A DNA stretch of 64,000 bases from Arachis hypogaea (lineage: Eukaryota; Streptophyta; Magnoliopsida; Fabales; Fabaceae). This document shows, one piece after another, positions 57,501 through 64,000 of the stretch. The first letter of the stretch is position 1. Every line of letters starts with the position of its first letter. The translations under genes and the position numbers were made by a program. The notes beneath the pieces are model-generated. The model had not been told where the DNA came from, ran no database searches, and was given only the letters and a program-made list of their open reading frames with translations. The stretch is from positions 105,369,837 to 105,433,836 of the forward strand of contig NC_092038.1 in NCBI RefSeq assembly GCF_003086295.3, given 5' to 3'.

Positions 57501-57780
57501 CGTTTAAAATATGGACACGTAGTAACAAGCCACGTGAAATTTATTTTCTACATTAGTATTTAATTTTTTTATATATATTATATTACCACTGTTACTAAAA
57601 CATCCCTTTAATTAAATAAAAATAAATTTTTTTATTTAATTTTATAAAAATTCTTAAACATCCTTGCTTTATTTGATTAGACAAAAATACCTTTTTAAAT
57701 TAATCAAATTTTAGAATTTAATTAATCATAATTTTATAGTTTCAAATAATTTAAACAACAAAACAAAAATATATAAAAAA
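54548..57780. other. AT-rich intergenic region with a CG-richer patch
   Basis: 54900-55120 is richer in G/C, with overlapping open frames on both strands (Arg/Ala/His-rich) that look like composition artefacts. A third copy of the short AT-rich repeat lies near 55600-55740. No gene is supported. Confidence 0.4.
55600..55740. repeat. Short AT-rich MITE-like repeat, copy 3
   Basis: Blocks TTACTATATATTTATGTATAG, AATGTGTATTTTATTTTTC and TGATTTTTATAATTAATTTTAG occur in the order seen in copies 1 and 2. Boundaries are approximate. Confidence 0.4.
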
Positions 57781-58666
57781 ACAAAAATCAATCGTTATTC
57801 ATCATCTCCAATCCCCCTAATCATTCATGCCCCCTCTGAAACAAAGCAAAACATATCAAAAAAACAAAAAATCAATCGTTCTTTATCTTCTCTAATTCCC
57901 CTAATCATTCGTTCCCCCTCTCAAGCAAAGCAGTGAAAGTTCCAAAGCAAAACGGCAAAACCTTAGCCCTAGGTTCTTTGCTACTGCCGTCCCTAAGCTC
58001 AGCGCTTCCGCTTCTTCCTCTTTCCTCTGTCCGGAACCCAGGTAGCTCGGCACGCCCTCCCCATCCTCGTTGGCTTCTCTGGTTGCTGAATGCTCGATTT
58101 TTTCTTCTTCTTTTTAATTTCTAAACTTTTTGTTCAAATGTTGTTGTAATGTTTGTTGCTGTGTTGTAATTATTGGATTGTTGAATGATTATTTGATCTT
58201 TATCATCGTTATCATCAACAATGTCACTTCTTAGATTTATTGGATGACTCTTCGATTTCTTCAATTTCCTGTTGTTGAGTGATTTTATCTTTCTATTGTT
58301 ACTTTTGATTGTCTTTCTTTCTGCTCATCTCTAAGTCCGGCCTCGAAGAAAGCTTTTTCATTTTAGATTTACTTCTTTTCGATAATTCTATGTGTAATTT
58401 TCATTCTGTAAGAGTAAACTACACTTTTTCTCTCTGAAATTATGTGATAATTATTATATTTTACCTTTTGCTTTGTTATGCTTATACTAACACCATAACT
58501 ATAGCAAATGAACTAATTTGAACAAATATTAACAAATATTGACATTCGAACAAACAGGGTGAGCTATTGTTATGCTTATTGCGCTATTTGCTATCCACAA
58601 CTTTATATTGTGTCACAATGGGTTGGCTTTTTCTTAAATAAATTTGGTGGTTACTTTTTTCTGTAG
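57781..58666 (+). other. Region upstream of the NAP1 fragment
   Basis: Contains the short frame 57933-58124 (Ser/Pro/Leu-rich) and an intron-like T-rich stretch leading to the acceptor TTCTGTAG at 58666. I could not find earlier NAP1 exons. Confidence 0.4.
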
Positions 58667-59658
58667 GACTGAAATTCAATGGCACCAACGGAAATGCTTG
58701 ACGTAGAAGATTCTTAAGAAAAAGCCTAAGAAGGGTTCAAAGAACATAAAACCTATTACAAAGACTGAAAACTGTGAGAGTTTCTTCAATTTCTTTAATC
58801 CACCACAAGTTCCTGAAGATGATGAAGATATTGATGAAGATATGGTAAATCTTTTTGTTTTATTTTATTTACTTTTTACAGTAATTTGTTATGAAAGTCT
58901 TTAGTTTGAATCTTTAAGAGGAACACAAGCTGTTGTTTAGCTGTTAGATATGACCAGATTATTTGCCAGAGCTAATTAATGTTCTTTTTAACAAGCCGAG
59001 GAACTTCAGAATCAGATGGAGCAAGACTATGACATTGGGTGAGCTTACTTTTTTCCCTCCATTCCCTCTAATATTTTTCGATGTTGTTTTCTGAATCCAG
59101 GATTCATGAATTCTCATATGACACTTGTTCAAGTCAACAATAAGGGATAAGATTATACCTCATGCTGTGTCTTGGTTTACTGGTGAGGCCATTCGGGGAT
59201 AGGAGTTTGGAGACCTGGAAGATGATGATGAAGACAACATTGAAGAGGATGATGAAGATGATGATGATGATGATGATGATGAGGAAGATGAGGATAAGGA
59301 TGATGAGGATGAGAATGAAGAAACCAAGACCAAAAAGAAGGTATTTCATGTTAATTGCTTTGAAATGCTGAAACACTTGTATTTCTTTAGTTAGTTCTGT
59401 ATCCAAAGTATTTTGTTTCTACCATCACCTCCGCTGTGGCGATGATTTTGTTTGGAATGTCATTTCAGCCATCACATAAGGTAAGATGGTCAATTTTGTA
59501 ATCTAAATTATAAATGAAATAGGGCTTGATGCTGAGGCCCATAAGTTTCTTCTTTCTAACTTGTTTCAACGTTGGCTAGAAATTTTCAGAAGGGTGGAAA
59601 AGCACCGACTGGTGAAGGTCAACAGGGTGAGCGACCTCCAGAGTGCAAGCAGCAGTAG
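58667..59658 (+). pseudogene. Truncated NAP1 (nucleosome assembly protein 1) pseudogene, C-terminal exons only
   Basis: NAP1 is a histone H2A-H2B chaperone. Exon-like blocks on the plus strand: 58667-58844 ([17 protein letters not shown], then [19 protein letters not shown]), about 58995-59038 (EELQNQMEQDYDIG), about 59134-59340 (IIPHAVSWFTGEAI, then the acidic Asp/Glu tail) and 59590-59658, ending in the farnesylation-type C-terminus CKQQ. A short block at about 59470-59481 may be another exon. Introns between them keep GT donors. The N-terminal two-thirds is absent, TAG codons lie in frame at 58704-58706 and 59200-59202, and the acceptor before 58995 has lost its AG. Because introns are retained it is a broken genomic copy, not a retrocopy. 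Confidence 0.8.
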
Positions 59659-60500
59659 AAGTTTATCTATTATGATTTATGCAGTAGCTGAAAGCTTTCT
59701 TGTTGGAGAATGTCTGTTGAAATAGTGGGGTTCATGCAATTTTATTTTATAATGCTTAATTCATTTTTCTCTTTTAAGGTCTTGGTAGTTTGAATTGTTG
59801 GTCTCCATTCTCCTATTTTCCCTATACGTTTTGGAGAGAATGTTGTTATATAGTGTTAGTATGCTATGATTGTTATTGCTGGACTTTGTATTTGTGTCTC
59901 GTATACTTCAAATATATAGTGGGAGTTTGTGGTTTACTTGTTGCTGTTGATTGTAAACCATTAAAGGATGTTCGCGGTTTTCTCTTCCTGTGGCATTGTC
60001 TCACCACATCTTGCTTATTGGTGTTAAGTGTTCTTTATAAAATTTGAGAGCTTTGTGGAATTTCATTGTTTAAAAATGAGTTTGGGCTTTAGAATTAATT
60101 TTTTATCAGTAGTTTTTTAGATATAACCGATCGAAAATGGTAGAATGCATTAGGTTCTTGTGTAATTTAGAGATATTGATTCATTAACTATGTTTCTTTC
60201 AGTACTTTTTTATTGAAACCACTAAGCTTAGATGCAACTTCATCGAAACTATTTTCAATCTTTCATTCTCAACTTCGAAATCATGCAGTTTTATGATGAG
60301 CTATCATGAAGGCAGGCATGCTCAGATATCACATAATTTTCAAATTACAAATAATGAGTACCCAAATATATGCTAATACTTTTGACTAAAGATTTTACCA
60401 TCCATAATGACTTGCAAATAATAAAATTGGATTTTGAATTAAATTACTCCAAATATGTTTATATTTATTAACAAAAGAAGCCTACTACTACTACTACTAT

Positions 60501-60553
<53 letters not shown>

Positions 60554-61152
60554 TACTACAGTACAATTTATGTAGGGATGATATACACAAGCATTCTTTT
60601 CTTTTCTTTTTTTTCCTACAGAAATACATACTTAAATATAACACCATCTCAAATTCTAGGGATAGGGAACTGGAGATTTCATCTCCAAAACACAGTTTCC
60701 ATTGATTGCACCATGCACTTTGAAATTGTTTGGTCTTTTTTATATTTTCTTCTCGAGGCATCCATCACGGTGCTCAACTTAACGTCTCCAGCTTGCTAAC
60801 TAATATAACTGAATTTGGTTGAATTAAATGTTAGCTTATTGATCTAGTTTGGTCAGCTAGTGTTCCAACTTATTCTCCACACAAAGCCTTTGATTAAGAC
60901 AATCTGCCACAGAATTAAAGTACAAGAAATAAATTAGTTAGATTAAAGAAGAGCTCATTGATTGCTTTGAAGAAAACTTCAAATACTAATTAGCATGCAA
61001 CCCCTAACCCCTGTGGCCCTGCCCCATTCTTTGAAGGAAGAAGTTTCAAAACCAATCAGAGTAAGTGGTCAAGGCAAAAGACATGGCATAAAATATGATT
61101 TTAAGTTGGAGAGATTATGTTTTGGATTTGGGGGGAAGGAAATAAAACAAAC
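59659..61152. other. Intergenic region
   Basis: Apart from the (CTA)n tract no feature is supported. Part just after 59658 may be ancestral NAP1 3' UTR. Confidence 0.4.
60482..60554. repeat. (CTA)n trinucleotide microsatellite
   Basis: About 24 units, one interruption (CTATTA) near 60500. Confidence 0.95.
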
Positions 61153-61257
61153 CTGAAGGCGAGATATATCACACTTTGCTCCATCTGACACAAATATGTC
61201 ATCACTTTCATTGTCAAGATCACGATTAAATTTTGAAGCAATTGCACTTCTTAATGG
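61153..61257 (-). pseudogene. Orphan exon of LL-diaminopimelate aminotransferase (AGD2/ALD1 family)
   Basis: A 105-bp minus-strand block with AG before 61257 and GT after 61153 encodes 35 residues: PLRSAIASKFNRDL, then DDIFVSDGAKCDISRLQ. This matches the conserved segment of the plastid PLP-dependent aminotransferase that makes LL-diaminopimelate (lysine pathway). No neighbouring exon of that gene could be found on either side within several kilobases, so it is most likely a captured or left-over gene fragment. The frame is still open and both splice sites look usable. Confidence 0.75.
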
Positions 61258-62760
61258 CTGCATAGATAAGAGATGGCCTCAATTCCCAAGCATCATAAAT
61301 TTTGATGTGAAAAATAGTTAGCAACAAAGAAAAAATAAATTAGAATTAAAAAATGAAGTAAAAAATATAATAGATTTAAAAAATGAAGTAACTATATTTT
61401 CCAATTGTGAATTAAAGCTTATGTTGCATAGTTCTTTCTGAATTAAAAGAAGGCTAAATATCCATTTCAAAACCTGAGTGAAGAACTTGCAAAAGTTTAC
61501 CCTCTTAAATCTATAACATTTCGTGAATTTGTTTTACACTAAAATTTCAGTTGAGAAAAGGCATATACTATGCAACAGACAAACATATGAGGATGTGGTT
61601 GGAGGCTCTTAAAGACAAAGATGTCAACATATCTTTTTTGAAATTCTACAAGGGTAAAAAAGGGCGCCTCTTATTTTCCAGTTAGCATTGCAATGAATTA
61701 TTTTTACAATTGAAACTAGGATTGGCCAGACATTATGGATATGGCAGTTCAAATTAACTATGATAGCATCTAATTAACTCTTTTTTTTGTCCATACAGGA
61801 AGATTGGGTGTTGTGTAGGGTTTTATACAAGAATAGAATCAACAAATTCAGAATTGCAGAAGTGCACAAATTCAAAAGAAAATGAGCCAAATTGAAAATA
61901 AGGTAATTTCATGATAAATCGGAGAAAATTAAAGAAAAAAAGAACGAGATGATTCTGAAAAACAAAATACTAAAAAAGAAGGAGAGATTTGGAGAGAGAA
62001 ATTGAGAAGTATTAAAGATAACCTGAGGGAAATTAGAGCTGAACCCAAACACTGCTGTCTTGGCTGAGGATTGCTGCAGAGGAGAGGTGGTTGCCTTCAA
62101 GTTGCTCTAGCACCTACAAGAAAATAGACAACAAAAAAAATATCCACGATCACTTAACTTCATGTATGATTATAGTTTAAACTAACTTCATTCTAAGTAA
62201 GTTTAATTATTCTTTGTGAAATGTGAAGAAGGGCAAAGGAAAGAAAATGATAAAGGAATACTTAAACCCCCTATGGCGAGGAAATAACAAATTTAGTGAA
62301 AATTTTGAAGAGTAAACAAAATTTCTAAAACAATTTCGTCCTAAATAATATTCCTCTTAATTCTTAAATAAAAGTCATGCATTTTCATGCTACAAAACCC
62401 CTTGTAGGAACTAGGAACCAAAACTTGGAGTGTCATCGAATTTAAAATTTCATTAGACTACAGAACAATTATAGAATTATTACATGTAATATGACCAAAT
62501 TAAAAGTCTCAAATAAAATAAAACCATAACTATTGAAATTTAGATAAGTCAAATGAAATCCCCATGCAAAGATTTCTTCTTATCTTTGATTTCCAGTTTC
62601 CTTGAATCCAAAGGCATGGTCTCCAATATAACAAGTCCCTTCTATCTTTAATTCCGAGTTACCTTGGCCTCAACCAAGACTAAGAAACTATTCACTTTTT
62701 CTTAGCTTGTTAACATTGTTGGATTTCAAGCAGAAAACCATTATAAATTCATACTCATTG
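61258..62760. other. Intergenic region
   Basis: AT-rich. The minus-strand frame 61909-62100 (Ser/Phe-rich, starting MKATTSPLQQSSAKTAVF) ends near a GT and could be a transit-peptide-like exon, but I cannot connect it to the aminotransferase exon. Confidence 0.35.
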
Positions 62761-62762
62761 AT

Positions 62763-64000
62763 TCGTCCGAACACTGGGTAGGCCGAGCTTAAGCACTTCC
62801 GAGTGAGTCGTCAACTGAGAGGAAGAGCTTCACGTCGGCCACTGGTCAAACACCGCGGCGGGAATACCTGCAAAAGATACTCCGACGCTCAAGTCAGTAA
62901 TAATCTCAGAGAAGAGAGAGAGAGTAATTAGGTGAGAGTGAATAAATGAATCTGAAAACTGATAGTGAAAAATCTGCCTTTAGCCGAGACCATTAGTCCG
63001 GATTTATAGGGATTGTTTTACCGTTTTCATGTGGATAAGTCATAGTTTATAGGTCGGTTATGATATTCTGTTTAGGTGCTATAAACCAGCTGAGCACGTT
63101 TCTTATTTTCAGCTGGGTGGTGCTGCTTCGGTCCTGATCACGTGCCGAGCTTTTCGGACGGCTGATACGGGACCGAGCTTTATGATGCACGTGCCGAGCT
63201 TACTGTGCAACCGAGGATAAGGGTGACGTATCATAACCCCCAAGCTTGCCTTGGTGTGGACAGGACTAAGGCGAGCTTTCGGACCAAGAATACCGCAATC
63301 CTCGGTTGCCGAGTTTCGTTTATCGCCTATGGTCCTTGTAGCCCCCGAGCTCGGCTTAGTTCTGCTGAGAATGCAGAACGTTTTTAAATGACTTCGAATT
63401 TTGCGCCATTGATGTGATTGATGTGAAAACCGCTCCGCTTCTCTAGGTACCCCTGTCCGTTGGATTCTGCAGTGGATTTAATGTCTCCCTCTTTTTTGCC
63501 ACTCTGAATTAAATGTATAGGGTGAGTAACCGTTTCTTCTGTGTGACTTATGTTACTTGTACATTCTTTTTCTTTTCCAACTGCTGTATTGTGGGATTAA
63601 GGTCATTTTCTTCTCTGTTTCTGAAAAAATGAGCAAGCACGGTCAGTGTTGACTCTTTTCTTCTTTTGTCTTTATCTTCTTGCCTTTTTTCTTTCCTTGT
63701 TTCTGATGGAGAAATGTGATGTGGGTAGTTTGTATGACTGGGTTGACGTTAGAGTAAGAGAACGCAAGTCCCAATTTGATGATGAAGAATCTGTGAAGCT
63801 ATTGGGGTCGGGTTTTTGGGTTAGGCCTGGTAGTAATATTAGGGTTGAGTTGTTACCTTGCGGTAGGGAGGAGCGTGTTTGTGACCGACTAGATGATTGG
63901 TCTTATTTTTATATGTATAGTTGCCTTTTTACTGAACTGGGGGTGAAGCTTCCTTTCACTGAGTTTGAGTGTGGGGTTCTGTACTGGCTGAATTGTGCCC
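62763..64000 (+). mobile_element. 5' part of a Transposase_28-like element, running off the window
   Basis: Leader with GCCGAGCTT-type repeats (62780-63360: GCCGAGCTT, CCGAGCTTTTC, GTGCCGAGCTT, CCCCGAGCTCGG) and AAAAGATACTCCGACGCTCAA at about 62873, shared with the decayed copy at 49858. An open ORF starts at 63706. Neither terminus nor family can be fixed from this part. Confidence 0.5.
63706..64000 (+). CDS. Putative gypsy-type transposon protein (Transposase_28-like), N-terminal 98 codons, partial
   Basis: ATG at 63706 opens a frame with no stop to the window end. It reads MEKCDVGSLYDWVDVRVRE, then later KLPFTEFECGVLYWLN. The last part matches in style the region just before SQLHHNSWAVIQ in the decayed copy at 51100-51200, where a degraded LPFSNFVQALLNR is recognisable. 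The function of this protein family in plant elements is unknown to me. It is truncated by the window, so length and domains further on cannot be judged. Confidence 0.6.
   Translation, partial: MEKCDVGSLYDWVDVRVRERKSQFDDEESVKLLGSGFWVRPGSNIRVELLPCGREERVCDRLDDWSYFYMYSCLFTELGVKLPFTEFECGVLYWLNCA

Noticed and set aside
59134..59406. Minus-strand frame with a hydrophobic run of Ile/Leu
   Set aside because: It is the complement of the Asp/Glu (GAT/GAA) acidic repeat of the NAP1 exon.
60455..60799. Poly-Leu frame and its poly-Val complement
   Set aside because: Translation of the (CTA)n microsatellite.

Overview
This is a plant nuclear window. The repeat families look like those of peanut (Arachis): Athila-like elements with TAAGTTTGGTGT motifs, GGCGTT-AACGCC palindromes in LTRs and coding regions, and long LTRs starting TGTAA and ending TGTTACA. 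The genus is a judgement from family recognition, not from a database search. One intact host gene was found, plus two broken host-gene fragments. Almost everything else is transposable-element sequence or AT-rich intergenic DNA.

Bases 1-32200 are a nest of insertions whose order can be read from target-site duplications (TSDs). The oldest layer is a minus-strand L1-type LINE (21904-24269, resuming at 31925-32200). An Athila-like LTR element, called 'outer' here (7064-7794 plus 19329-21903), ends inside its reverse-transcriptase region. The outer element was itself hit by a minus-strand non-autonomous Athila-like element (1-7063, LTR cut by the window start) and by a young, nearly intact 11.5-kb Athila-lineage element (7795-19328, TSD GTGGA). 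The young element carries gag, pol and a broken third ORF. The LINE was also hit by a long plus-strand solo LTR (24275-31919, TSD GCAAA). That solo LTR was hit by a minus-strand solo LTR (27235-31560, TSD TAAAT), which in turn carries a poly(A) retroposon with about 16-bp TSDs (29951-30734).

Bases 33149-39794 hold a complete 14-exon minus-strand NADPH oxidase gene, an RBOHE orthologue. I assembled its 946-aa product from GT-AG exons. The 5' flank is followed by a MITE cluster (41.4-43.7 kb) and a 4.5-kb Ty1-copia element (44237-48718, TSD CGTGG) whose gag N-terminal region is missing but whose pol frame is open. Downstream are a decayed copia fragment, a decayed element of the putative gypsy-type (Transposase_28-like) family, a long AT-rich stretch, a truncated NAP1 pseudogene (58667-59658), an orphan exon of LL-diaminopimelate aminotransferase (61153-61257) and the start of a second, better preserved Transposase_28-like element at the right edge.

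The most notable pattern is a hairpin module repeated in all three Athila-like families. It is a 5-8 bp stem closing an RGGA loop, followed by a TAAGTKTGGKG motif. Each element has one copy beside its 3' LTR and a second about 1.5-2.1 kb upstream; the stems differ in sequence but keep pairing. A second pattern is the repeated presence of CpG-rich palindromes in several LTR families, including an array that invades the young element's pol frame. A third is that every in-frame nonsense codon I could place in a broken frame is TAG.
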